Below are positions 35,959 to 45,273 of a DNA stretch of 64,000 nt, one piece after another. The notes under the pieces are model-generated. The model was not told where the DNA came from. It saw only the letters and a list, made by a program, of their open reading frames with translations, and made no database searches. Source of the DNA: Micromonospora chokoriensis (lineage in GTDB: Bacteria; Actinomycetota; Actinomycetes; Mycobacteriales; Micromonosporaceae); NCBI RefSeq assembly GCF_000718555.1, contig NZ_JOAN01000002.1:248001-312000 (forward strand), given 5' to 3'. The first letter of the stretch is position 1, and each line of letters opens with the position of its first letter. Both the position numbers and the translations under genes were made by a program.

Positions 35959-37539
35959 TCAGGCGATGTCATAGCGAAAGTCCGCGGGACGGGCCCGTTC
36001 GTGGCCGAGCAGCATGATCAGCAGGGGCGCCTCGCCGATGGCTTCGAGGTCGAGCTCCTCGATGAAGGAGATGTTGTCGAAGCCGAGGGCCACACCGCCG
36101 CCGACGTCCAGCGCCGACGCGGCGGTGTAGAAGTTTTGTGCGACGGCGCCGATCGTGGCGTTGACCAGGCGGTAGCCGCGATCCCCGACGGCGTCGAGCA
36201 CCGCTGTCGTACGCACGGTCGGCACGATCACCACGCCGGCCTGCTCCAGGTTGTAGTTGGACAGGAAGTAGTTGCGCTGCAGGAACGGCCCGGGCCGGCC
36301 CGCCTTGACCAGGTACAGGGCGTGTCCGTCCGGGTCGTACTCGTACGCCCCCGGTGGCACGCCGTCGACGTGGTTGACGAAGGCGTAGAGCTTCGCCAGT
36401 CGGGCTGCTCCGGCGCCACTCGCCGCGTCGGTGAACGGCGTGCGAGCGCTCGCGGCCAGCCCGGTGCCGAGCTGCGCGGCGGTCAGTGGCACCTTCGCGT
36501 CGAAGCGGCCGAAGCTGCTGCGCCGACGGCGCAGCGCGGTGCGTACCGGAACATCGAGCGCGAGTGGGGGTGGCAGCTCGACGCGCGCGCGGCCCGGCTG
36601 CGGCGGATGGGCCGCCGCGGCCACCAGTTGCCCGGGTGCGGGCGACTCGGTCGCACCCTGCACCGTCCCGGCGTGAATCTTGGTCATCGTGTCGAAGGTC
36701 AGGACGGTCCGGGACCGCTCCTGGTCGCGGTGGCGCACCGACACCCGCGCCGGCGCGCTGCCGGGCCGGCGCGCCGAGTCCCAGGCCAGCGGTACGACGG
36801 CGAAGATGCCCTCCTCCTCGTTCGCCACGCCCAGCAGCTCGGCGATCCGCGGCTCGTCGAACCACAGCTCCGGCTCCACCACACGACCCCGGGCACCGGC
36901 CCACAGCCGCCAGGTCTGCACGATCGTGCCGACGTCCATGGTGACCGCGTGGAACGAGAAGCTGTTGTACTTGAAGGCGTTCTGCCAGTACTTGACGCTG
37001 AGCAGGAGGAACTGGTCGTCGCCCTGGCCCGCGCGGGCACCGAGCGCCTCCCGGACGACAGGTGTCACGTCTCCGGTGAGCAGGCGCTGCATCGCGTGGT
37101 GCTTCGTCGAATAGTGGTAGACGCCCGGCGGCATCGGGCCGCTCGGCCCGCAGACCCAGTAGACGCTCACCGGGTAGAGGCCACCGCCCGACGCGGTGCC
37201 ACGGTTCCAGTTCGCCGTGGTGTACGTCGGCAGCGCACGCAGGTCGGTGTTGGCCTGGACGCCGAGGCGACGGCCGACCAACCCGTACGAATCCTGCAGC
37301 ATCGCGCCGAGCAACGGCAGGTCGAAGGGGCGTGCGGTGTCCCGCTGCGCGCCGTCGAGCCCGTCCTGGACGGTGGCGTCCCCGGGTGGGCTCCCGTCGT
37401 GCAGGGGGAAGGTCTCGACGCCGGGGAAATACTTCCCCTTGCGCGGCTGGTCGGGCCAGTTCGGCACGAAATCCTTCGGCTCCATCAGGACACGACCGCG
37501 GTGCATGATGGCGGTCGCGTATTCATATGCGTAACCCAT
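35959..37539 (-). CDS. SagB-type nitroreductase-fold azoline dehydrogenase (tandem domain)
   Basis: ATG at 37539 (MGYAYEYATAIMHRG) is preferred, with AAGGA 5 bases ahead; GTG at 37575, right behind the YcaO stop, is the alternative. It has 526 residues. Two nitroreductase-like halves are visible: the first with TASGGGLYPVSVYWV and GVYHYSTKHHAM (about 110-150), the second with SSFGRFD, PPGAYEYDPDGHALYLVK and VNATIGAVAQNFYTAASALD (about 330-500). FMN-dependent SagB enzymes oxidise azolines to thiazoles and oxazoles. Tandem halves are usual for this subgroup. Confidence 0.87.
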   Translation of the reverse strand: MGYAYEYATAIMHRGRVLMEPKDFVPNWPDQPRKGKYFPGVETFPLHDGSPPGDATVQDGLDGAQRDTARPFDLPLLGAMLQDSYGLVGRRLGVQANTDLRALPTYTTANWNRGTASGGGLYPVSVYWVCGPSGPMPPGVYHYSTKHHAMQRLLTGDVTPVVREALGARAGQGDDQFLLLSVKYWQNAFKYNSFSFHAVTMDVGTIVQTWRLWAGARGRVVEPELWFDEPRIAELLGVANEEEGIFAVVPLAWDSARRPGSAPARVSVRHRDQERSRTVLTFDTMTKIHAGTVQGATESPAPGQLVAAAAHPPQPGRARVELPPPLALDVPVRTALRRRRSSFGRFDAKVPLTAAQLGTGLAASARTPFTDAASGAGAARLAKLYAFVNHVDGVPPGAYEYDPDGHALYLVKAGRPGPFLQRNYFLSNYNLEQAGVVIVPTVRTTAVLDAVGDRGYRLVNATIGAVAQNFYTAASALDVGGGVALGFDNISFIEELDLEAIGEAPLLIMLLGHERARPADFRYDIA

Positions 37540-37575
37540 GTCGGTCCTTGTCTCCTCGCGTGGTGGTTCGCGCAC

Positions 37576-39492
37576 TCACGGGAACGGATGCGGGACGAGG
37601 TGCAGGTCCGCGACCTCAAGGTCGTGATCCCGCAGGCCGGCGGCGGCCAGTGCGGCGCGCATACGCGGCAGGTGCGGCGCCCGCTGCCGGTCCCAGCCGA
37701 AGTCGATCGGCAGCAGCCCCGGCGCCAGGACGCTCACCGTGTGCAGGCCCAGGTCCCGCTGCTCGGGCAGCGTCTGGTCGACCACCACCACGTCGAAACC
37801 ATGCGCGGCGACGTCGGCCACGCAGCGCCGCAGGTCCACGGCGAGGTCGTCGGAGAGCAACTCGGCACGGTCGGCGGCCGGGTAGACCTCGGTCATGGCC
37901 CGGGACTCCCGAGGGGCCACGAAGAACGCCGCGTGCTCGGCCATCTCGGGTAGGCCGTACACGAGCGGGTGGTCGTGCAGCGCCTGGACGTTGGCGAAGT
38001 CGGCGACCATCGTCCGGTAGCGCGCCTCCTCCCGCTCGGTGCGGCTGCGCAGGTTGACCGAATCGGTGGCGATCTCGCAGAGGGCCGCCGCCATCGCCGT
38101 CTCCGGGTCGAGGCTCGCGCCGGCCCCGAAGCAGATGGCGCCCAGGCCACCGCCGATGCGGGTCGCCACCCCGACGACGACCGGGATGCCGAAGGTGATC
38201 CGGGCGTCGAAGAACCGGGCCCGGTATCCGCACATCTCCAGTCGGTCGACCATCCACCGGGTCTCGGTGCGGGCACTCGTGCGCGGGTCGATCTCCGGCA
38301 GGGTGACCCGGCCGTACCAGGAGAGCAGGAACGCGTCGCGCTCGACGACCTCCATCAGGCCGTGGTAGATCGCCTCCGCGGCGCTGCCGCCCGACGCGCA
38401 GCCGTTGGAACTCTCCTGCACGAACCGGTTCTCCAGCCCCGGCGCGTGGTAGTAGGCCAGGATCTCCGGCACCAGCACCGGCCGGTCGTCGCGCAGCGAG
38501 TGACCCCAGACCCACGGGATCGGCCGATCCGGCGCGAACGGTGTCACCCGTGGGTTCGCCGCGTAGAACGCGTCCGAGTAGAGCCCGCAGACCCGCGGGT
38601 CGACCGCCGCGTCGCCGAGTTCGTCGTACGACGCCGACACCACGGTCCGTTTGGCCTTGGCGCGCATGCCGGCGATCCGTTCGAGCCCTTCCAGGACGCC
38701 GATCCGGGCGCTGCGGGCGTAGCTGTCGGCGTGCCCACCCCAGTAGGTCTCCCGCAGGTAGCTGCCCGAACGCAGCAGGAATCCACCGCTGACCGCCGAC
38801 GTGGAGGGCGACACCGGGTCGTAGGCGACCATGGGACCGACCGGCCCACACAGCGGGTTCGCGAACGCCTCCACCGTGAACGGGTAGTCGTCGACCGACC
38901 GCAGCCGAAACGATTCGGGCGCTGACTTACGGGTGCTCCCGATCCTCGGGCGCGCAGCCTCCGGGGTGTCCGGCAGGCTGCGGCCGCAGGACGGGCACTC
39001 GGCGTCCGGCACCACCGGGTAGCGGCGCACCGCCAGCACGGTGAGGTCGACCACGTACACCGAGGCGTACGCGTCCCGGGCCGTCGTCGGGCCGTCCGCG
39101 CGATCGAGATGCGCGTCGACGAGCGCCGCGATGGCCTCGCCGCTGAAGGCCAACCGGAATGGTGACGGCCCGGCCTGCCGGGTCGGGCCGCCCAACTCCA
39201 GGGCGTCCCGCAGGGAGCGCTGCCGAACCGCCTGCCACCGCCGGGCCAGGCACCGCGGGCACGCCGGGTGGGCGGCGTTGCCCGGGAACGGCCCGACGAG
39301 GGCGTACTGGCCGTACAGGTGCACGGTCACCGACGCCGCTTGCGGGCCGTCCGACACGGCCAGTTCATCGCGTACGCCGAGCGGCGCGACCGAGACCGTC
39401 AGGTCCCCGCCGAGTCGCCTGCGCAGCCACTTCTCGAGCTCGGCGCAGTCGAGCGCCCAGTGCTCCGGGGAGCCGACGAGGTCAGGCCGCAT
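37576..39492 (-). CDS. YcaO cyclodehydratase-type protein 2 (TOMM biosynthesis)
   Basis: ATG at 39492 lies 11 bases inside the end of the ThiF-like gene; 638 residues. The architecture matches YcaO protein 1: an N-terminal region with CxxC pairs (HPACPRC near 78, ECPSCG near 165), then a YcaO domain with SNGCASGGSAAEAIYHGLME and VVERDAF, and a tail ending LVPHPFP. The two YcaO proteins are recognisably paralogous across their whole length (e.g. PFAPDRPIPWVWG and GLLPIDFGW in both) but have clearly diverged. Placed directly behind the leader-binding protein, this copy is the likelier primary cyclodehydratase. Confidence 0.88.
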   Translation of the reverse strand: MRPDLVGSPEHWALDCAELEKWLRRRLGGDLTVSVAPLGVRDELAVSDGPQAASVTVHLYGQYALVGPFPGNAAHPACPRCLARRWQAVRQRSLRDALELGGPTRQAGPSPFRLAFSGEAIAALVDAHLDRADGPTTARDAYASVYVVDLTVLAVRRYPVVPDAECPSCGRSLPDTPEAARPRIGSTRKSAPESFRLRSVDDYPFTVEAFANPLCGPVGPMVAYDPVSPSTSAVSGGFLLRSGSYLRETYWGGHADSYARSARIGVLEGLERIAGMRAKAKRTVVSASYDELGDAAVDPRVCGLYSDAFYAANPRVTPFAPDRPIPWVWGHSLRDDRPVLVPEILAYYHAPGLENRFVQESSNGCASGGSAAEAIYHGLMEVVERDAFLLSWYGRVTLPEIDPRTSARTETRWMVDRLEMCGYRARFFDARITFGIPVVVGVATRIGGGLGAICFGAGASLDPETAMAAALCEIATDSVNLRSRTEREEARYRTMVADFANVQALHDHPLVYGLPEMAEHAAFFVAPRESRAMTEVYPAADRAELLSDDLAVDLRRCVADVAAHGFDVVVVDQTLPEQRDLGLHTVSVLAPGLLPIDFGWDRQRAPHLPRMRAALAAAGLRDHDLEVADLHLVPHPFP

Positions 39493-41662
39493 GGACCGAA
39501 CCGCCCGTCAACACGATCCGAGCCGTGTGGAGGCCGCCGGCGAGCAGGTCCGGCGGGGTGGTGCGGATCAGCAGCACGTCACCGCCCGCGTTGCGGACCC
39601 CGTCGAGCAGGTCGTCCCAGGTCACGTCCGCTACGTCGGCCGGGACGCCGGTCACCGCGAGCACGGCCGGGTCGAAGTCGGCGACCAGGTCGTCGCCCGG
39701 GTCGACGTCGGCGTCGCGTTCCCGGCCAAGCTGCACCCGCCCGAGCAGGTCTCGCACGGCGGTCATCACGGCGGCGTTCCAGGTCAGCTCACTCCCGGCT
39801 GCCCAGAGGACGTCCCCGGTGCGGGGGTCGGTGGCGTGGGCGATCGCCACCGGCGAGGTGCCGAACCGTCCGCCGCGCAAATTCAGCACCGTGACATCCA
39901 CCCCGGCGTTCGCCGCGGACCGGCGCAGGAAGACGATCTCCGGGTTGTCGATGTCGGAGAGCCGCGCGGGAGCCACCTCGGCGCGGCCACGGAGCGCGTC
40001 GATGATCCGGGTGTACGCGACGGCCGACAGCAGGCCCCGCGCGGCGGCCTCGGCAGGGGATGTCCCCGCCCCGGCACCCGCCGAGGTGGCGATGACCGGG
40101 CGGTGGGCGTTGTGCTCGCCGAACGGCCGGACAGCGGCGGCCGGCACTCCGATCTCCTCCTTGGTGAGCAGCGACGTCGCCGTCACGACCGGGCCGGTCG
40201 CGGGGGCGGTGCCGCTGCACGTGACGATCTCGGCGACCGGCACCGTCCGCTCCGGCGCGGCCTGTTCGGCGGGCAGGGGGACACCGTGGTCCACGTAGCT
40301 GACCGCGGCCGTGCGTAGGGCCGCGAGCCGGGCGCCGGCCAGGGTGTGCAGGTCGAACGTCGCCACCTCGCGGGTGCGCCCCGGACCGGGCGAGAACCGC
40401 AGGGTGCTCACCTTCAGCGGGGTCTGAGTCCACTGCTCGTCGCTGAACTCGGCGAAGACGCCGACGTGGGGGTGGATCAGAACCTCGCGGTTGGTCAACT
40501 CGGCCAGCAGCTCCGACGCCTCGACCTGCGCCTCGACGATCCGGGTCTGCCCGATGGCGAGATCCGTCGTGACCGGCTCGTCGAGCACCGCGTCGCCGGA
40601 ACAGAACCCGCAGGCCGGGTGCGGCAGCAGCGGCTCGGTGACCACGTCGAGCGACTCGAGGTCCTGGATGATGACGCTGCCGGCCGTCTCCGCCGGTAGG
40701 GCGCCGGTCAGGGTCCGGAACACCTCGTACCCGAGGAGGTTTCCGATCATCGCGGCGAGCGGCCGGCCCACCGCGGCGTCCCGGCGGGCCGTGGCGAGGG
40801 AGACGCCCTGCCACAGGTCGGCGGCGGCCGCCGGGTCGCCGTTGGCGGCGAGGCGCAGCGCGGCGCAGAGCCAACAGCCGGTGCTGCCAGCTGTCATGTG
40901 CGGGCCGATCACCGCGCGCCGGCCGAACGTCCACGCGGTGAGCAGGTGACGCCCGGCCGGCACCCGCTCGCTCAGCAGGTCCAGCGTCTGTCGGGCGCCG
41001 GCGGACCCACCGGTCACGACGACGACGTCGTACGCCGCGAGTTCGTCCCAGGTGTAGCGGGTGCCGGCGGCGGGGACGACCGCGATGTCGACCGGGCAGC
41101 CCTCGTCGGTGAGCGCCCGCGCCTCGGCCCGCACCTCGGCGAACCTGTTGTCGGGGTGGTCCAGGCTCGGCATGATGCCGATGGTCGACGACCCGTTGCG
41201 CACCAAACTCAGAACGCACCAGCGGGCCACCAGGTCGTCGCCCAAGACAGCCACCCGGGCGTCGCGGAACGTCGTGAACCGGCCGTCCGCGCCGTCGGCG
41301 TAGTGATCCACGTACGCGATCTGCGGCGCGAACCGCTCGGTGACCGCCGCCTGCCCCTCGCCGGTGGCCCGGGTTGCCAGCGGCACGTCGCGGGCGAAGC
41401 CCCGCTCGTACAGCGTCCCCACCAGGTTGGCGACCATGGCGCGTTGCTCCGCGCCGAGTGCCGCGCCGAGGTCCGCGACCTGGTGGTCGCCGGTGAGGTA
41501 GGGAACGATCAGAGTGGCCAGCCGGTACGCGCTACGGCCGCTCAACTGGAAGCCGCCGAGGGAGTTGTGGAACAGGACGCCGTCCGGCGTCTGGGTGTAG
41601 AGAACGTCCCGGCGGATGCGCGGCCGGGTCTGGGCGATGTCGTCGAAGGTCGCTGCGGCCAT
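39482..41662 (-). CDS. ThiF/Ocin-like TOMM leader peptide-binding protein
   Basis: ATG with GAGGTG ribosome site; 726 residues. The N-terminal 90 residues (DVLYTQTPDGVLFHNSLGGF ... LVGTLYERGF) look like a PqqD/RRE leader-binding domain. An E1/ThiF-like Rossmann region follows (VAVLGDDLVARWCVLSLVRN), then the zinc-type pairs GCWLCAALR and HPACGFC (about 265-350). The C-terminal half is alpha/beta and may derive from a YcaO-like fold without its active site. Such F proteins hold the leader and deliver the core to YcaO. It leads the modification genes, 64 bp after the SARP gene. Confidence 0.82.
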   Translation of the reverse strand: MAAATFDDIAQTRPRIRRDVLYTQTPDGVLFHNSLGGFQLSGRSAYRLATLIVPYLTGDHQVADLGAALGAEQRAMVANLVGTLYERGFARDVPLATRATGEGQAAVTERFAPQIAYVDHYADGADGRFTTFRDARVAVLGDDLVARWCVLSLVRNGSSTIGIMPSLDHPDNRFAEVRAEARALTDEGCPVDIAVVPAAGTRYTWDELAAYDVVVVTGGSAGARQTLDLLSERVPAGRHLLTAWTFGRRAVIGPHMTAGSTGCWLCAALRLAANGDPAAAADLWQGVSLATARRDAAVGRPLAAMIGNLLGYEVFRTLTGALPAETAGSVIIQDLESLDVVTEPLLPHPACGFCSGDAVLDEPVTTDLAIGQTRIVEAQVEASELLAELTNREVLIHPHVGVFAEFSDEQWTQTPLKVSTLRFSPGPGRTREVATFDLHTLAGARLAALRTAAVSYVDHGVPLPAEQAAPERTVPVAEIVTCSGTAPATGPVVTATSLLTKEEIGVPAAAVRPFGEHNAHRPVIATSAGAGAGTSPAEAAARGLLSAVAYTRIIDALRGRAEVAPARLSDIDNPEIVFLRRSAANAGVDVTVLNLRGGRFGTSPVAIAHATDPRTGDVLWAAGSELTWNAAVMTAVRDLLGRVQLGRERDADVDPGDDLVADFDPAVLAVTGVPADVADVTWDDLLDGVRNAGGDVLLIRTTPPDLLAGGLHTARIVLTGGSVHAA

Positions 41663-41726
41663 AGCGGAAGCACCTCATTTTCTTGTGGATGACGGCAGAC
41701 GCCGCCTGGACGGGGTGGACCGGCGA

Positions 41727-43529
41727 TCACGCCGCGAGAGCGGTGCTCCGTTCGCCGTAGCCATCGACGGCGAAGGCCCGGACCAGTTCGTGCATCGTGT
41801 AGGTGCCGGAGCCGCCCTCAAGGGCGCCGGCGTCCGCCAGCAGGTCGAGGATCTGACCGGTGGCGGTAACGGGCCGGTCGAGGACGCCGGCAAGGTCGGC
41901 GAGGGTCATGGATTCCGGGTACGCACATCGGGCGATCCGCACGAGCGCGTCGCTGAGCCGGGGATCGAGTTCGTCGAGCCAGGCCCCGAAGGTCCCGGTG
42001 ATCGACATCCGGGGGTCGTCGATCAGGGACATCCGGGCGAAGCGGTCGCCGCGCAACCACGTGACACAGTCGGCGATCCGGGTTCGCGGGCGGACCTGCA
42101 ATCGAGCCGCCATGATCCGCAGGGCCAGCGGGAAGTTCCCGCAGAGCGCCGCCAACTGGTGCACCGCGCCGGGTTCGGCTGCGGTCCGGTCCGGTCCGAG
42201 TAGGGCCGAGAGGAGTTCGAAAGCCTCGTCGTCGGTGAAGGGGTCGAGCCGGTGCACGCGGCCGCCGTGCGTCGCCACCAGCCCGGTGAGGCTCATCCGG
42301 CTGGTGATGAGCACCGAGTGTCCGCCGTCGAGCGACAGGACCCCGCGGATCTGCTCGGCGTCGAGCACGTCGTCCAGGATGAGCAGGGCCGGGTCCGCCG
42401 CCCCGGCAACCTGGAGCCGCACCAGCTCGGCGGTCAGCTCCACGGGCGTTCGGGCCGTACCGTCGGGCCGACGCATTCGGAGCGTGGCGTGGCCTGCCAC
42501 GGACCTGGCCCGCAGTTGGTCCGCGACGTGTAGCGCCAGCGCGGTCTTGCCGATGCCCGGTGCGCCGGTCAGCACGACCGTACGCGGGCCCGGCCGATCG
42601 TCGCCGAGCCACCCGGTCAGCAGCGCGACATCCGCCGCCCGCCCGGTGAAGTCGCTGGTCGCCATCGGCGGAGGGGACTCCTCCGTCCTCGCCGCGCCGC
42701 CGGTGGTGATCGGGGCATCGTTGGCCGCGCCGACGGGCGTCAGCTCGTCACCGCGCAGAATCGCGGCCTCCAGACGTTGCAGCGACGGGCCTGGGTCCAG
42801 GCCCAACTCGTCGAGGAGGTACCGCTTGACGTTGCGGTACTCGACAAGCGCCTCGGTCTGCCGGCCGGTGCGGTACAGCGCCTCGATGAGCTGCTCCGCG
42901 AAGCGCTCGTGCCCCGGGTGCGAGCGGGCCGCTCGCCACAGGTCGGGCAGCACCTCCCGGCAGCGGCCGAGCATCAACTTGAGGTCGTGCACCCGTTCGG
43001 CGGCCCGCAGCCACTCCTCGGTCAGCCGCGGCGCCTCGTCCCGGCACAGCGCGTCGGACGGCACGTTGGCCAGCAGCGCGCCGCGCCACAGCCGCAGGCC
43101 CTCCGTCAGGCTGTGCAGCTCGGACTCGGGATCCGTCTCGTTCTCGGCCCGACCCACCAGTTGGCGAAACCGCAGCAGGTCGAGCGTCTCGGCGTCCGCG
43201 ACGATGCGGTAGCCGCCCGGAACGGACTCGATCACGTTGCCGGCGATGCCGTGCTTGGCGAAGAGTCGCCGCAGGCGAAGGACGCAGGTCTGGAGCGCGG
43301 CCTTGGCCGAGGCCGGCTGCTGCTCGCCCCAGATCGCGCCGAGCAACGAGTTGATCGACACCACCGCGTTGGGGCGGAGTAGCAGGGCAGCCAGCAGAGT
43401 GGTCGGCTTGGATGGCGGGAGCACGGCGACGTCACGCCCGTTGGTCAGGTTCAGTGTGCCTAGGATTTGAAAACTCATGCGCCGGAATTGGGCTACGCCC
43501 ACAGTTTCAATATTCGCGAGACTCGTCAT
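41727..43529 (-). CDS. SARP-family activator with NB-ARC ATPase domain
   Basis: ATG at 43529 has AGGA at a suitable distance; an ATG at 43478, nearer the domain edge, is possible. It has 600 residues. Order: an OmpR-type DNA-binding winged helix (SFQILGTLNL ... LRLRRLFAKHG, about 18-105), a bacterial transcriptional activation domain (about 110-255, ending LLDELGLDPGPSLQRLEAAI), and an NB-ARC ATPase with P-loop GAPGIGKTALALH (near 320) and LLILDDV, but no TPR tail. AfsR/SARP proteins switch on antibiotic clusters. Lying directly before and reading into the modification operon, it is the probable pathway-specific activator. Confidence 0.88.
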   Translation of the reverse strand: MTSLANIETVGVAQFRRMSFQILGTLNLTNGRDVAVLPPSKPTTLLAALLLRPNAVVSINSLLGAIWGEQQPASAKAALQTCVLRLRRLFAKHGIAGNVIESVPGGYRIVADAETLDLLRFRQLVGRAENETDPESELHSLTEGLRLWRGALLANVPSDALCRDEAPRLTEEWLRAAERVHDLKLMLGRCREVLPDLWRAARSHPGHERFAEQLIEALYRTGRQTEALVEYRNVKRYLLDELGLDPGPSLQRLEAAILRGDELTPVGAANDAPITTGGAARTEESPPPMATSDFTGRAADVALLTGWLGDDRPGPRTVVLTGAPGIGKTALALHVADQLRARSVAGHATLRMRRPDGTARTPVELTAELVRLQVAGAADPALLILDDVLDAEQIRGVLSLDGGHSVLITSRMSLTGLVATHGGRVHRLDPFTDDEAFELLSALLGPDRTAAEPGAVHQLAALCGNFPLALRIMAARLQVRPRTRIADCVTWLRGDRFARMSLIDDPRMSITGTFGAWLDELDPRLSDALVRIARCAYPESMTLADLAGVLDRPVTATGQILDLLADAGALEGGSGTYTMHELVRAFAVDGYGERSTALAA

Positions 43530-43796
43530 TGCGTCGTCCTGCTCAACAGATACACACCGTTTCTCCCCCCACTCGACACCGATGACCATTGCGGGATGAT
43601 TTCGACCGCGCTCCCCTCTTGGGGGATTAGCGCTTTCGCTCTGCGGTGCTGTAACAAGTTTGTTGAGTTGGCAATAGGAGGGTCAAGGAACGACCGGCGG
43701 TAAGAAGCTGCATGGCAGCTTTCCCACGAATGGCAGGGCCGCCTCGTCGCAGCATCGCCGCTGGTAGCGGGCGGGTGGCCGAGCCGCCATCCACGG
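43530..43796 (-). promoter_or_regulatory. Probable promoter region of the SARP gene
   Basis: 267 bases between the M20 gene and the SARP gene, with an AT-rich patch (about 43630-43680) unlike the surroundings. I see no terminator behind the M20 gene and no clear SARP-type heptamer repeats, so M20-to-SARP readthrough is possible. Confidence 0.35.
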
Positions 43797-45059
43797 TCAC
43801 CGCCGCAGGTGGGCGAGCGCGGCGAGCGTCATCGCCGAGATGCCGGTCGGCAGGGCCAGCGCCACATGCGGGGCGAACGCGGGAGAGTGGTTGGCGGGCA
43901 CCGGGACCGTCGCGGCCGTCGACCATTGTCGAGGGCTGGTGACGCCCAGCAGCCAGTAGACCGTCGGTATGCCCGAATGCCCGTGCACATCGCTGCCCTC
44001 GTCGCCGAAGAGCGGGAAATCCTCGGTCGCCATCGCTCGTGGCCAGGACGCGATCCGCGCGGCGCCGAAGGCAGCCTCGTGCGCCGCACGGACCACGGCG
44101 GTCGCCGTGGCATCCGGCAGGTTCACCGGCGAGGAGGAGACCGTACGGATCTCGGGATCGGAGTCCGCTCCGGAGGCCGCGCACTCGGCCCTGACAATCC
44201 GGGTGACCGCCGCGACCACCCGGTCCAGGGTGGCGGTGGCGAACGCGCGGATCGTCAACCCGATGACGGCCTCGGCGGGGATGACGTTGCCCGTCTCGCC
44301 GGCTCGCAGCGAGCCGACGGTGAGCACGACCTGCTCAGCCGGGTCCACCTCCCGGGACACGACCGTCTGCAGTCGGAGCACGATGGCCGCGGCGATGACC
44401 ACGGGGTCGATGGTGAGGTGCGGCGTCGCCGCGTGACCGCCCCGACCGAGGATCGTGATCTCCAGGGAGACGCTGCCGGCCATCACCGGGCCGGCGCCGA
44501 ACGCCAGCATCCCCGCTGGAAAGGGTGCGCTGTGCTGGGCGAGGACGACGTCGGGTCGACCGGTCAGGTCGTACAGGCCCGCCGCCAGCATGGCGCGGGC
44601 CCCCTCCAGGGTCTCCTCAGCGGGTTGCCCGACGATGGCGAGCGTCCCACTCCATTGCTCGCGGTCGGCGGCCAGCACGGTGGCGGCCCCGGCCAGACAG
44701 GCGAGGTGCAGGTCATGCCCACAGGCATGCATCACCGGCACCTCCCGGCCCTGGGGCCCGGCGGCCACCTCACCGCTGGCGTACGGCAGACCGGTCTCCT
44801 CCTTGACCGGCAGCGCGTCGAGTTCGGCGCGGAGCAGGACGGTCGGGCCGACGCCGTTGCGCAGGACGCCCACCACACCGTGGCCACCGACCTCGGTGGA
44901 CACTCGATAGCCGGCTCGGCCTAGCCGCTCGGCGAACGTGCCCGCCGTCCGTGCTTCCGCGCCAGACAGCTCGGGGTGGGCATGCAGGTCGATGTAGAAG
45001 GCGGCGGCCTCGCGCAGGGACGCGCTCCGGCCAGACATGGGCTCAGTGGCTGATTTCAT
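43797..45059 (-). CDS. M20 family amidohydrolase/peptidase
   Basis: ATG with AAAGGA ribosome site; 420 residues. M20D (aminoacylase/IAA-amino-acid hydrolase) motifs are intact: HAHPELSGAEARTA near 26-40, MHACGHDLHLA near 110-120, QPAEETLEGA near 145, and RAMATEDF near 345. The family uses a two-metal centre to hydrolyse N-acyl amino acids or small peptides. It is the first minus-strand gene at the cluster edge, divergent from the LuxR gene. It might process peptide ends, hydrolyse a product for self-protection, or be unrelated. Confidence 0.87.
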   Translation of the reverse strand: MKSATEPMSGRSASLREAAAFYIDLHAHPELSGAEARTAGTFAERLGRAGYRVSTEVGGHGVVGVLRNGVGPTVLLRAELDALPVKEETGLPYASGEVAAGPQGREVPVMHACGHDLHLACLAGAATVLAADREQWSGTLAIVGQPAEETLEGARAMLAAGLYDLTGRPDVVLAQHSAPFPAGMLAFGAGPVMAGSVSLEITILGRGGHAATPHLTIDPVVIAAAIVLRLQTVVSREVDPAEQVVLTVGSLRAGETGNVIPAEAVIGLTIRAFATATLDRVVAAVTRIVRAECAASGADSDPEIRTVSSSPVNLPDATATAVVRAAHEAAFGAARIASWPRAMATEDFPLFGDEGSDVHGHSGIPTVYWLLGVTSPRQWSTAATVPVPANHSPAFAPHVALALPTGISAMTLAALAHLRR

Positions 45060-45273
45060 CCAGAAGTCCTTTTAGTACCGGCGATTTTCGGGAAGGCCGC
45101 CGAAAGAAGGTGACCGATTCCTGTCCCGTACGGAAGGAATTTCCCCAAACGAGTCGCGCCATCGGCGGATGAGCGGAATTGCAGTGGTCGAACGGATCTT
45201 GCACCCCCGCACGGCGGCTGATAACTTGCGGGCATTTCCATATGTTGAGCTGTCGGGGTGGTGAGGTGACCCG

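Noticed and set aside
43467..43703. Plus-strand 78-codon frame upstream of the SARP gene
   Set aside because: It starts within the antisense of the SARP N-terminus and shows no recognisable protein features; the region is better explained as promoter DNA.
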